A stretch of DNA of 64,000 nucleotides from Cocos nucifera (Eukaryota > Streptophyta > Magnoliopsida > Arecales > Arecaceae), in contig QRFJ01006430.1 of NCBI GenBank assembly GCA_006176705.1, positions 1 through 64,000 on the forward strand, read 5' to 3'. Of the stretch, positions 33,402 to 45,859 are shown one piece after another. Below the pieces are notes generated by a model that made no database searches, had not been told where the DNA came from, and saw only the letters and a program-made list of their open reading frames with translations. Within the stretch, counting starts at the first letter, position 1, and every line of letters begins with the position of its first letter. A program made the translations under genes and the position numbers.

Positions 33402-35115
33402 CTAATTGGCTACAAGTCTAAGTTCCATCTTATCAAGGTGGGTTTCGATCTTCTGTTGGCCCAACGGCTTTGTAAGTGGGTCTGCCATATTATCTGCGGA
33501 GTTGACTCTCTTGACCTCGACATAACCCTTCTCGAGATAATCGCGGATGAGGTGGTATCGCCGCTCAATATGCTTGAATTTTTGGTGAGACGTCGGCTCC
33601 TTAGCAAGGGCTATGGTGCCATTATTATCGCAGTATAGAGGAATGGCATCTGATGGCATTACTCTAATTTTTGCAGCAAACTTCTTATACCAGAATGCTT
33701 CCTTCGCAGCCTCTAATGCAGCGATATATTCTGCTTCCATGGTGGAATCTACTATCATCGTTTGCTTGGAACTCTTTCAGCTGATAGGACCACCATTGCA
33801 CACAAACAGACTCTCAGATGTCGACTTTCGATCATCTATATCGAACATGAAATCTGAGTCTGTGTATCCCTAGACTTGGAGTTCTCCATTACCAAAGACC
33901 AACATCATATCCTTAGTTCATCTTAAGTATTTATGGATACATTTCATAGAAGTCTAGTGTTCTTCACCTGAATTTGACTGATATCTACTTGTGACACTCA
34001 CAACATGGGCTATATCAGGTCGTGTACATAGCATGGCATACATAAGGCTCCCTATTGCAGAAGCATAAGGGATCTTGCACATGCGTTCTATTTCCTCAGG
34101 TGTGCTAGGGCACATCTTCTTGGAAAGATGAATATCATGTCTGAAGGGTATTAATCCCCTCTTAGAGTTTTCCATACTAAACCTCTTTAGTACTTTCTTT
34201 ATGTACATCTTCTGTGAAAGTCCCAGCATCCTATTCGGTCTATCCCTATAGACCTTAATTCCTAGAATAAAGGATGCTTCACCTAGGTCTTTCATGGAGA
34301 ATTCCTTGGACAACCATAATTTGACTGTTGTCATCATGGGAATATCATTCCCAATAAGGAGGATGTCATCCACGTACAATATGAGGAAGACAACAGCGCT
34401 CCTATTGATCTTTTTGAAGACACACGATTCCTCTTCATTTTTGATGAAATCAAATATTTTGATCATATCATTGAAATGAGTGTTCTAGCTCCGAGATGCT
34501 TGCTTAAGTCCATATATGGACCTTTGCAGCTTGCACCTTGTGATCAGTATCACTGGATGTGAAACCTAGCAGCTGTTCCATATAGATATCTTCCTCAAGA
34601 TATCCATTCAAGAATGCCGTTCTTATGTCTATTTGCCATATTTCATAATCGAAATAGGCTGCAACGGCAAGCAATGTGCGGATGGATTTTAGCATAGCCA
34701 CTGGGAGAAAGGTATCTTGATAGTCAATGCCTTCATATTGACTATAACCTTTTGCCACTAGTTTAGCCTTGAATGTCTCCACATTCCCATCTGCACCAAT
34801 CTTTCTCTTAAAGATCCATTTACACCCAATAGGTACTATACCTTCTGGTGGATCTACCAAGGTCCAGACTTGGTTTGAGTGCATCGAGTCAATTTCTGAC
34901 TGCATTGCCTCTAGCCATTTCTCAGAGTCGATATTTGATATCACCTCATTGTAGGTTTTGGGATCATCACCATGAGCACCATTATCTACGAGGAACATTT
35001 CCTCTACTTCCTCTGAAATAATACCTAAGTATCTTTTAGGGGGATGGGAAACTCTTTTCGATCTACGAGGTGGAGGAGGTAGTATTCTTATTGGCTCAAC
35101 CTGATTTGGTTCCAA
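33402..35115 (-). pseudogene. B3 reverse transcriptase and RNase H
   Basis: The minus-strand frame from 35115 carries RRSKRVSHPPKRYLG, EAMQSEIDSMHSN, CKWIFKRK and DTFLPVAML, open to 34504. A frameshift near 34530 leads to 34466-33954 with LYVDDILLIGND (YVDD intact) and RPDIAHVVSV. RNase H follows, with MEAEYIAALE and YCDNNGTIAL (33758-33402), after a stop near 33780 where Trp is expected. It ends one codon early: the final Trp codon is TAG at 33402-33404. It is more decayed than the same region in B2. Confidence 0.92.
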
Positions 35116-35193
35116 TTGGTCCTTAGCTCATTGTACTTGTAAGACTTTCTCATCAAGCTTAATCTGCTTTCTAATACCGCTATCTTGAATAAA

Positions 35194-36100
35194 CTATTTT
35201 TCAAAAAAGATGGCATGTCGACTCACAATCACATTGTGGTCTTCTGGAATGTAGAAATAGTATCCTAATGACTCTTTAGGATATCCTATGAATCGAGCTC
35301 TAAAGGACCTAAATTCTAACTTATCTGCTTGTTGTCTTTTGACATGAGTCAGACAACCCCAAATTCTGAGATGACTCAGACTTGGTTTCTTACCATGCCA
35401 TATCTCATACGGTGTGGTAGGAACGGTCTTAGAGGGAACCCTATTCAGTAGATAAATAGAAGTTAATAATGAATATCCCCAAAGAAAATCAGGAAGGTCT
35501 GTGAAGCTCATCATGGATCGGATCATATCCAATAGAGTCCGATTTCTCCATTCTGAAACTCGGTTGAGTTGAGGTGTTCCTGGTGGAGTCCATTGAGAGA
35601 CTATGCCATTTTTTTTGAGATAGTCTAGGAATTTTCGACTAATGTATTCACCTCCTTGATCTGATCGAAGAACCTTAATGGGTTTTCTAGTTTATTTTTT
35701 TACTTCATGTCTGAATTCTTTGAACTTTTCAAAAGCTTCTGACTTGTGTCTCATAAGATAGACATACCCATACCTAGACAGATCATCAGTAAAGGTAATG
35801 AAGTAGACAAAATTGCCTCTAGCCAGCACATCAAATGGGTCGCAAACAACAGTATGTACTAGGGCAAGGAGATCTATGGCCCTCTCCCCATGTCCTACAA
35901 AAGGGAGTTTGGTCATTTTGTCTTGAAGACAAGATTCACAAGTTGGATATGACTCAGAAGTCAATGGACTCAATAGCCCATTTTTCTCTAATTTGTTGAT
36001 CCTATCTTCTGCTATATGACCTAATCTCAGGTGCCATAGATATCTGTCGTTTGGACTATCCCTAGGTTGTTTGGCATTTATATTTTGCTCGATAGTTAGA
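35194..36100 (-). pseudogene. B3 integrase
   Basis: Read on minus, the zinc region has WHLRLGHIAEDRIN and CESC. The motif that should hold the first catalytic Asp is HTVVCD, so Asp has become Val (about 35855). The second Asp is kept in SDQGGEY. A TAA stop lies near 35690-35692, at the codon also stopped in A1 and B2. The Glu motif SEWRNR is kept near 35550. The C-terminal part (35532-35194) is open with YLLNRVPSKTVPTTPYEI and RARFIGYPKES. With the Asp lost it could not catalyse integration. Confidence 0.9.
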
Positions 36101-37338
36101 ATAGGTACATCAATATGTAGCTGATAAAGACCATTAACAAGGAAACCATTTGCAATTTTATTTCTTTCATAAAAACTGTTACAATGGTCCTTAAAGAAGT
36201 TTATCACATAGCCTTCTAGTGCTAAGCATGAAATAGAAATCAAATTCCTGCTAGCTGTAGGCACATAATAATAGTCTTTCAAAACTAAGTCTAAACCATA
36301 TGGTAATTGAAGAGGGTATGTTCCCACCACCACTGCAGCAACTCTTGCTCCATTACCGATGCGTAGGATCATATCTCCATCCCTCAGCCTCCTGCTATCC
36401 TCAAGACCCTGCATGGAAGTGCACAGATGAGCACTAGAACCAGAGTCAAGCACCCAACTAGATGCAGAAGAAACCATAAGGTTAGACTCAATAATGAGCA
36501 TACCTCCACAAGGACCTTGCTTCTTGTTCTTCAGGGTGGCCAGGTAAGTAGGGTAGTTCCGCTTCCAATGGCCGTCGCTGTTGCAATGGAAATACTTTTC
36601 TTTGACATCGGTCTTTTTCTTCCGCTCTGCCTTCTTCTTCTTTGTTCCTTCCATCTTCTGCTTTTTTGCGGACTTCTTTTTCTTTTCATAAGACTTTCTT
36701 TTGGAAGAAGTCCGTTCTATAGCAAGAATTGAGCCTTTAGAACCTTTCATAGAAAGCTCAGCGGTAACCAGCATGTTCATTAATTCGACCAAGGAATTTT
36801 GAAGTTTATGCATGTGGTAATTCATGATGAATTATCCATATGCATCAGTCAAGGATTGCAGAATAATATCATTCTGCAGGTCCAAGTCTAACTTCACACC
36901 GAGTTTCTCGAGCTCTTTCATGTCCTTGATCATCATCAGACAGTGATCTTGGACTAACCGTCCATCACGCATCTTAGCATTAAAAAGTCGTTTCATGACT
37001 TGATACTTGGCTGCGCGATTTTGTTCACCAAACATCTCCTGTAGGTGAGCCAACATTTGGCGAGCAGTCCCGATATCTTCATGTTGGCACTGAAGCTCAT
37101 CAGACATCGAGCCCAACATATAATATCTGGCCTTATTATCTTCATCTATCCATTTTTCTAGAGATGCTCTCTGTTTAGTGGACGGACGGGCTGGTAAGGT
37201 GGGAGGGTTCTGGTCCAATACATGGGTTAACTTCTCAAAACCCAAAACGATTTTATAGTTTTTGAGCCAATCTATATAATTGGATTCGGTCAGTCTGTGT
37301 GTGTCCAAGATACGTGCTAATGGGTTGGACGCAGATAT
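36101..37338 (-). pseudogene. B3 gag, zinc knuckle and protease
   Basis: The gag start equivalent to the B2 ATG is ATA (37336-37338), so the start codon is lost. From there the frame is open to a CAA-to-TAA stop at about 36830, covering DWLKNYK, RYYMLGSMSDEL and AHLQEMFGE. Gag resumes at 36825, and the Lys-rich linker and knuckle follow (about 36590-36550), with FHCNSDGHWKRNY: the first and last Cys are Tyr. The protease WVLDSGSSAHLC is intact near 36455-36420. The frame stays open through pre-integrase, making this the longest open stretch in the window (377 codons). Confidence 0.9.
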
Positions 37339-39192
37339 TTTTCTATAGAGAGTCAAAGATTCTAGTTAGATACTGTAATTATGACTTGACCAACTTGTTT
37401 AGAGATTTTATTTTTAAACAAATTAGCCCCACTATTTTCTTGGATCCCTACACTCCCTTTGTAGAGATGTGAAAATCTCCATGATTAATGATTTCTAATG
37501 GATGGTGCGGTCTCACCAACTGACTCATCACCTCACCTAACAGTTATTGGTGATGGGTTAGCCAATGAATGAACAACTCTTGTTTAATGATTCTCTAATC
37601 ATGGTGCACCCAAACTTGGTCTCTAATTCATGAATCTCACCGTATCTGGAATATTGACCCACTCCTTAGTTAAGTCAGACCCACCATTTGCACAGACTGG
37701 ATTTCTAATTAAGTCTCTCACCGTATCCGAAATTTTGAGCCCAACTCATCCTCCAGCCCATAGCATCCAATGCCTAATAGATATGGTTGCGTCTTTTCGG
37801 TGCAACTGAGCCACTGTATCCAGCCGAGAAAAATCAACCTCGAGAAGGGCCCGTGCATCTACAATGGTGGAAGACCTCAGACTTAATCTTTTCTTAGGGA
37901 GAATTGATTCAGGTCTTGTTAAACTAGACTTATCATAGTCATAACAATTATGACTAACCTAGTAGCATGGGTTAGCTCAGATTATTGACCATCTCAGATC
38001 AGAACTGTGTCAACAGATGTGGCCAAGTAAGTGAGATCGGTGGAAGGAATATGCCATTAACTCATAGAAGAATGCATTCAGGTCGAGTAGCTTCCAATTA
38101 AAAACCAGTCGGTCATATGTACCAAACTTATCTTAGACACCAAATTATTGAGCCAGAACCAATTGGATTAGCCTACAATCCGGATTCTAACCTCTAAGAC
38201 TAATTAGATCTTGCTTGATCGTGACTCAATCTTGACCAAGACTTAATCCTATTAGGCTGGTCAATTTAAGCATTGTTGATCCCATCTAACCAACTCTTGA
38301 TTCAGTTTGATCAACCGCTTAGACCTAATTGAGCTACCCAAGCCCGAACCCAGTATTATGAATATGTCTTAGATCTAAAATTTTCAATTTTAGACCTAAT
38401 TAATATTCCATAATCTTAATTTTTAATTAAGTAGGGTTCATAAACAAAATATGCACAATAAATCCTAGGGTTTCAGGATCTAGGGTTTTACAGAAAGTAA
38501 GTTTTGGATTTCTGATTAAGGATGAATGCGCAGCACCCCTACACATCATAAGAACGCCCCATCGGATGGGAGGACAGGGCCTTTAAACCCTTCTTCATTC
38601 TTATGATCGGACGGTCAAGAGGAATGCCTTAATCAGGAATATGCAATACTACAAAATAGTTTTAGATCTATATCATATATCTCATATATAAATTAGATCT
38701 AATCATGGCATATTTTGCATACATCTCATATATCAAATCATGCATGTTTTCATATCTAAATTATCTTATAATAATCTAAAAAATTAGATTTAAATTGATC
38801 TAATCAAAATAAATTCTAATCTAGACAACTATGTAGAACTATTCTACAACTAGTCTAGACATGCATCAATCATATCTCATATGATGTTTAAAATTAAATA
38901 ATTTTTATTTACTATTTTTTAAATGTTATTATAATAATTATAATATCAAAAAATAATAAATAAATAGATCTAAAATATGATTTAATTAAATTAAATTAAA
39001 AACATACAAGACTATTCTATAGAACTATTCTATTTTAGAACTAGTCATGCATATTTTCTAATCTTAGATCCAAATCATTTAATTTTAATTTTTTCTGATT
39101 TCAGATCTGATCACATCTCATGTGACATCTAAAATTACTTATTTTTTAATTATAATAAATTTAAAATCAGATCTAAATACTTTTAGAACCTT
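37339..39192 (-). other. Long leader of B3
   Basis: About 1.85 kb without a coding frame, colinear with 13120-14973 in B2. It keeps the hairpin near 38545-38610 and the repeated ggatacggtgaga-like tract as two diverged copies (about 37630-37660 and 37715-37745 on +, reversed). Confidence 0.75.
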
Positions 39193-39205
39193 GACTCTGA
39201 TACCA
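39193..39205 (-). other. Primer-binding site of B3, initiator tRNA-Met type
   Basis: On minus the site reads TGGTATCAGAGTC, one change from the standard. It lies two bases from the LTR that begins at 39208. Confidence 0.92.
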
Positions 39206-39207
39206 GT

Positions 39208-41492
39208 TGAAGGAAAATCCTGATTTTTTGGATCAGGTTCGTTCAGATCTGATCAGATCAAGAGATATATTTCAAAATTTTTTTCTTTGATCTAGATTAG
39301 ATCTGAGATATTTTAGATCTAATTCTTATTATTTTAATAATTAAAATAAAATTAGATAAATTAAATCAAATTTAATTTATCTTGAAGTGGGTAATCCTAT
39401 TACCCAATTGATGATCCTGTGAGCAGCGGAAGGTTCTGGATCTAGCCATGCAAGTGCCTGGCCTCTACCGATATCCACTCAGGCTGGATCTAGAGATCCT
39501 CTTCTTCTCTATCACATCTCCAAAAATTAGATCTGGATCTGATCTGGAGGATCTTCAAAACTTCCTTTTGAAGATCAGCAGTTGTCCTTTGCAGCAGCGC
39601 AGCCTTCTAGCTTTCAGTCGCCTTTCTCTCATCTGGATTGCACCAACCAAGGTCCAAAACACTTTTGGATGTGGAGAGGAGAGGGAGAAGGTGGGTTTGG
39701 CATGGAGGAAGAGGGGAGAGGCAGCCTTGGGGTGTGGGATTTCAATTTTCTAATTTTTTTTTTTAATTTGAGTTGGGCGTAGGGTCTTATTTATAGACTG
39801 TCTGTGATCCAACTCCTCTTCTTCCCAACCAATCACAACTCTTTGTGAAATCAGATCTAAATCTGATTGATGGGAATAGAGTCCCCTAGGATTCCTCCTT
39901 AGAGGGTGCCTAAGACCAGTCAAAGTTGGTTCTTAGGAGAACTCTAATCGGAATCCAAAAAGAAGATGGAGTCCCTATCCAACAGGGACTCCTAGGCATC
40001 TCCAGCTTGGGCACACGCCAAGGGTGGCGTCTGCCCTCCTCCTTGCTAGGTTCTTGCAGGGGGACAAGCCCCCACCAGTCCTCCAATAGGTGTGTGACAT
40101 GTGGATAAAAGTCAAAGTATCAATGGTCAACATTTGACCAGTCAAAGGTCAACTTTTGACCAAAGTCAAAGGACGAGAAATGGTAGGTGACCAAAAATGG
40201 CAGGTAATGTCTTACAAAATAAGACAACCTTTTCTAACTTGGATAAGCTCCAGTCAGACAAAGTGAAGGCCTCTAAATGAGCACAAACTTCTTTGGCTCA
40301 GTCAAGACAACTATTTATGATAGTAAAAGAAGAACGTTAGGTTCAATCGAGTGCTAGCATGATTTCTTTGAACCTAATTGAATCTCATTCAGATGAATTG
40401 AACTGGATCAGTTCAATTTATGATCACCAGATTCAAATCCTTATTTGTATGACCTAGTTAGATTTAGTTTTGTATGGTAATGGGATATGTCATGGTCTCT
40501 ATCATCGATATCATCGAAACTCCTTTCGATGTATTAGAACTCTTTTTATTCGAATAGCTAGAATGATCGATCATCTAAATCATTCTAATTGCTCCCATAA
40601 TCCATCAGTGAAACCTAGCAGTATATGGTGGCAATCCATCAGAGCTGAATGCGAACCTCTTGGTGCAGCTATTTGTATGATTAAGTTCTCCTATCTTGAG
40701 CCCCGATCAGATTAGGGTTAAGGTGAACTCGTCAAACCCTAGTTTCTGTCATATGATGTAATCATTCGATTCAGGTCCGATGTGAAAAGCTAAATAGAAA
40801 CTCTTTCTATTATTTCACTCTGCCATGGCCATGGGCTTCAGGACTTGATTCTCATGATCATCATAGGGCTGCTCCTCTACCACCGAGGTAGATAGATTCC
40901 ATCTTGATGCTATCCAGTTCCTACAATGAACATGCTATAGCCAACATACGCCTCAGGGTTCCATATGGCTAGGAGACCAAGTAATGGTGTAGTCAAACTA
41001 TAACACCCTCAAGGTGAACTGTCGATGCACCTCAGGTCAAAGAACTAGACACACTACTGCAGCATCGAGTCAGTCATTGACGAGAAGGTAGACTTTCTAA
41101 TGACTACTCGAGGTGGTCACGCTCAGTGCCCTCATTCTCTAACGAGTACCTGTATTCTCGCTTCGGTGTCTCCACACTGTAGACTCAAGATTCATCTACT
41201 AAAGGAAAGCGATTGTACACCAACCTTCCGGATCAGTCACCATCCTCGTGATGATCTTATGGTCGGGAGCATTTTATGAGTTAATAATGATTATTCATGT
41301 CTTAAATTTTTAACTCTTGAAAATATGAATTATCATTACCATTAACTTAAAGGATATATCACTGACACTAAATACACATATGTGATAAAAAATAATCCAT
41401 TTTATTGATTATAGTCAAAATTATAATTTTGCCCCTGGAAGTGTATTACAAGTGTCAGCCAATTCTGACTTCTAGGGCACATATATCTAACA
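39208..41492 (-). repeat. Right (5') LTR of B3
   Basis: The LTR is 2285 bases with intact ends (TGAAGG on the + left side, TAACA on the right). On minus it carries the TATA box (39788-39795) and the W-box cluster (40111-40169), so its promoter would drive B3 leftward. Confidence 0.95.
40111..40169 (-). promoter_or_regulatory. W-box cluster in the B3 5' LTR
   Basis: Seven TTGAC cores on both strands lie in 59 bases (40111, 40125, 40134, 40140, 40147, 40156 and 40164), including back-to-back TTGACCAGTCAA. It sits about 315 bases upstream of the TATA box on minus. The arrangement is shared with both B2 LTRs. Confidence 0.7.
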
Positions 41493-41497
41493 GAAAC

Positions 41498-41750
41498 TGC
41501 TCCGAACTAAGATCCCTTTGATCGAGATAAATTACAGCATATTCCTCGGATCGAAATCACTCTGAACCAAGATCTCTTTGATCAGGATAGATTATAGCAT
41601 GTTCCTCGGATCGAAACCGCTCCAAACTAGAGTCCTTTTGATCAGGATGGATTATAGCATGTTTCTAGATTGAAACCACTTTGACTCAAAGTCCCTTCGG
41701 TTTGGGACTATCTCAACTAACTCCTCAAATTAGGGTCTCTTCAAACAAAG
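41498..41750 (+). repeat. 60-bp tandem repeat of G1, remaining units (right of B3)
   Basis: Anchors such as atccctttgatc fall at 41512, 41572 and 41632, and a weaker one at 41692. With the unit left of B3 there are about four to five copies at a 60-base period, each containing (g/a)gatcgaaac. The last copies are diverged. Confidence 0.8.
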
Positions 41751-43280
41751 TTCTTTTGTTTAAATTATGACTCAGTAAGCTCCCCAGATCAAAATTGCAT
41801 TAAGTCAAAAATTTCTCTAATTAGGTTAATGAGACCCCAAGAGATGGGATATCAGTTCATAACCAATTTAAAAAAAAAACAAGAAGTTCAAAATTATTAC
41901 AAAGGAAAAGAAGACAATTCCTCACTAAAAACAATTCTTATAAGAGCAATGTTGCTATTGCTTTTACAAGAAATGATGGTAAAAATTCTACATTAGAGTT
42001 GCAACAGGCCTAATGAAATCAGGACCCTACTTATCGCCTTCTTTTTATCAGAGAGAAGAAAACATGATCAAAAAGCTTGATGGAGTTGAAATCATATTCA
42101 TCTAGAACTTGTTCCTCCATGGCACCGAGGCTTTGGGAGCCTATAAGAGGTACCCAGATCAAGGGAAATGGCAAGCTAGAGGTGATAGAGGTCCCACCAA
42201 GGTTGAAACCAGGTTTGCTTGGAATCTAATTCTTTCCAACCTAGAATCAGGGGATCTTCCATCAGTTCCACTCCTCTCTGTGAAGGTAGCACAATCTTGA
42301 GCGCCACCGAGAGAGCCACAAGTCAGAAGTGATGAGGGAGATCTCATCAAGGTTGAAGCAGCATTCACTTGATAGACAACCTTCGAACAAAGAACCCCTC
42401 CATTAAATGTAGATGCACGATAGATAATCAGGGAAACATCTTAGGATGGCATCAAAGCACCCTTCGAAGCCTCAGAACTATGGTCTTGGATGGTACCATA
42501 GCTGAGAGAGCCTTCGAAGCATAAGTTGCAATCTTCATCAGTACCCTCGGTGGTAGCTCAACTTCTTCTTGCTCCTCTATGAGGGTGGCACAATCTCAGG
42601 TCCCTTTAAAAAAGTCACGAAATCCTACCCTCTCAGGATAGAAAAATGATGATAGAGCTCTCAGGGCTGAGTGAGAAACCATCTCCTACAAGAAAAGCGA
42701 GGTGACAAAGATCTCAAGACCGAGAGTAGAAGCAGCCTAACGATGAAACACCCATTGCCGACATCCTTGAATCGATTAAAACCAACCAGCACTTGTCAAC
42801 TCCTTCGATCAAATGATAGTTATCACGATGAAGAAAAAGAGCTTCATCTCCCTCTAAGGGATTAAGCCACTTTATAGGCATTTTACAAAATGGTTCTCGA
42901 TATCATAGATGGAGGAATTGGCGAGCCGAGGGTTGCTATAAATAAGCAAATCCACCATAATCACAAGCATCAAATTGCGCCACATGTAAATTGCAGATTG
43001 GATCTTTCTGCCACCCCATAGCTATGCTCTAGATTTTGTGATGCTTCTGGAATTGTGCACATTCAATGTTGCATAGAAAAATGGGTACATCCCATCAAAT
43101 ACGTGCATAAAAGGTAAAAAGATTGATTCGTGGGTTCTTGAATGAAAATCGAAGAATATGAGGCCTATCAAGCCGAAGTAATGATTCCTCAGATTAGAGT
43201 AGAACAAAAAAATAAAATAAAATAAAATTAGAAGAAAAAACAATAGAAAACAAAGGAAGACTTTATTTATAAAATTTTCT
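41751..43280. other. Non-coding 3' region of G1 between repeat and antisense ORF
   Basis: No supported reading frame exists on either strand. Short frames such as 42109-42300 show no domain. The region contains an A-run near 41871 and a homopurine tract near 43205-43250. It belongs to G1 because it lies between pol and the 3' LTR. Confidence 0.55.
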
Positions 43281-45281
43281 TTATACAATAATTTCTAACA
43301 TGCCGAAACATACAAAAGCCTCAGGGAGAATCTTTCGAGTCAGAAGCGGAACTTCCTGGGACCTCATCCAAAAAGCCTGATCTAATCCTGGATACTTGGA
43401 AGCCACTTCTTCATGGACGAAGCATTTTCCTTCATTGTAAGCATCCAATGCAAATGAAGCTTTCTCCTCCCTAAATTTTTTCGATGCTTAAAAATTGTTA
43501 ATAACCTTCGAAGCTTTCTCCTCTACTGCATTCATCACAAGTAGGTCTCCCGCTTTAGACACCTTGGCTTTAATAACTCGAGCTTTGAGTTCCTCAATTT
43601 CTATCACTAAAACCTTATTGATGTCGAGTAGCCAAGCATTCTCTTCTACAGATCTCACTAATGCTGCCTCAGCATCCTGAGCCTTCTTCTCGACAGCTTC
43701 AGCTCTATCAGAAGCCTCCCCAACCACCTTCGATAATTGATCTTTGGTTCTCTTAAGTATTGTGGCTTCCACTTTGAACCTTGTTGCCTTATCCAAAAGA
43801 TCAATATTTTTTTATATGAACCCATTCAGATAATGGGCATGCTACCAAAGTGTTCCACAAAGTTGGTGATAAACGAATCTCAAAATAAAGAGATAAAAAT
43901 GGAACAGAATGGTGGATACTCTGGGCTTATTCGAATAAAGTAGTCCAAAGCCTTTCGCCTCTTTGTCCTCAAGGGCTCGACCAATAGTTTGGATGCATCG
44001 GCAAGATGAAGAAAATTAGAGAATGCCTTGCATGCCAAATCGTAGTCGTCAAGAGTAGACCCTTGACAATCAACTCCAGTTGGCATAGTTTCAAAAGTTC
44101 TGGCAACCTTGATAACACTCTCTTTGCCCAGCGCGACCTTGGAAGCACCACTCGGTATAGTTTCAAAAACCTCGGCGCCATCAGTAAGTGGCGTTCCATC
44201 TGCCTTGGTCCCAGTTGTTTCTTCTCCATTAGTTGGCTCCTCCTCTAAAAAAAGATCAGAGACATTAGGGGCTGGCAAACTCAAAATTGCCTCACTGAAT
44301 AAATATTTAATAGAGATCTTGTGACTCCCCTCAGGAGCCGAAGGGTCCAAACCACAAGGGACCCGCACGATTTGAAGATCCTCAATGTTATGAGGATCAA
44401 ATCCTTCAATTTTGAAAATTGGCGGTGCAGGAAGGAGTTCAGCTCGAGGACGACTAGACCTTCCTCCAATAGCATCAGCCCTTCTCTTCCAAAGAACCTT
44501 CAGACCCAGCCTTGGGCGGACTTGGACCCCGCTCTACGATCCGAGGCATTAATTGATCAACATCGGATTTTGAAGTCTAAATGAACATTAATATAAAGGA
44601 TGAGTACATACCTAAAGGGTTAACTTGGCTAATCCCCATGTTAAATAAGATCTACTCGGATAGGAGTTCCTTCAACTCCAGAATCTCAAAACCATGCAAA
44701 GTATCTAGGTCCTGCTTCAAGCGTAGGCCAAGCAGTGGATCGTTCAATAAATTTTCTTATGGCTCCCCCTAATCAATGAAACCTTAGTCTTCACCTGAAG
44801 TGTGGGAGACAAACAAAAATTATATCTTCCAGCCATGAACGATAGAAGGAGCACCTCGATTCGATAGGGGTACACCTTTCCAAATCATGGGGGTCACGTA
44901 CCACTAGTCACGAGCAATGGTTTGCCTCTTAACAATAAAGTGATAATAGAAGAGGATAACAGTTAGCTCTACCCTGGCTAGGAGGCATGCCATAGTGAAG
45001 CCACAAATATGCCACCATGAATTCGGTACCATTGAATAGAATGACATCTCCAAATAACGAAAAAGAATGATGAAGAAGGGATGAAGAGGAAATCTCAGTC
45101 TGGCTCGAAAACATTCCTCATATACACCTATCTGATCAGGAGGAGGACTGCAAACACGTTCCTTTGGCTTCAGGACTTTATGTTGAAACTCTAGAGGAAT
45201 ATTAAACTGGCTATGGATCACTATCAAATCTCCCTCCGTCAGCTCCGATTGGAAAGCTAATGGAGCGAACCTAAGATCCAT
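43281..45281 (-). pseudogene. G1 antisense ORF A, gypsy-type transposon domain (PF04195-like)
   Basis: Read on minus from ATG at 45281, the first block (to 44904) has ELTEGDLIVIHSQFNIPLEF, GVYEECFRARLRFPLHPF and a VPNSWWHICGF motif. This resembles the domain listed in Pfam as a putative gypsy-type transposon domain (PF04195). Later blocks are 44368-43880 (Glu/Thr-rich, unclear) and 43796-43488, a likely coiled coil rich in Ala, Glu and Lys. The end FGMLEIIV and TAA at 43281 is typical of the family's helical C-terminus. Stops and shifts are common between blocks. Antisense ORFs of this kind downstream of pol are reported in plant Tat elements; their function is unknown. Confidence 0.7.
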
Positions 45282-45859
45282 GGAGCAAGCTATCTTCCAT
45301 GGAGAGGAGAAGATGAGTAGAAACTAAAGAAGAGAAAAGGCAAATAGGTGAAAAACCTATGACAAGGAGAAAATAACAAAGCCTAGCTTTTCGTTTCATC
45401 TGAGCCTTATATACAAATCGGATTGACAAGAATTTAAATGATTCATCTTCTTCGAGCATTGAATGCAAAAGATGGAGATCGAGATGATCTAGACATGTGG
45501 CAATCATGGATTAGATGCAGCCTCTATTATTGATATGATAAATCAATATGGATAACTAAAATCATGCTTTGCTCTACTCATGAAGAGACGTGTGAGAATG
45601 TGCTATAGTAATCAGCACACGAATGGTGGTTTCAATTCCATTCCTTTTGGATTCTTTTGAATTGTTCAATGAATATAGCAAAAACAACAAAAATTTGACT
45701 CGGGTTGGAAAATGAGCCAGACGGTCTAGAACATTATGCAAAAAGGAGAAGCAAAGCACTTCGATAGAAGAGAAATTCCTTTTATAAACTTTAAATACCA
45801 TACATGGCTTACAAAATAAAAAGAGAAAAGAGAATAAATGAAAGTACATCTAAGATCCC

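Larger units (their letters stand above)
31097..41492 (-). mobile_element. Ty1/copia retrotransposon B3, inserted in the G1 3' region
   Basis: This is a full structural copy in the minus orientation, with two 2285-base LTRs (31097-33381 and 39208-41492), polypurine tract AAGTGGGAGAT (33382-33392 on -), gag-pol and tRNA-Met primer site. The target duplication gaaac is exact (31092-31096 and 41493-41497). It is the same family as B2, with colinear leader, gag-pol and LTRs. The left LTR has lost its canonical ends (TA at 31097 instead of TG, and TA instead of CA at 33380-33381), so that LTR has decayed. LTRs differ at about 25 of the first 330 bases, older than B2. Confidence 0.95.

Noticed and set aside
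42109..42300. Short plus-strand frame in the G1 3' region
   Set aside because: It has no recognisable domain and lies in non-coding sequence of a decayed element, so it is likely chance.
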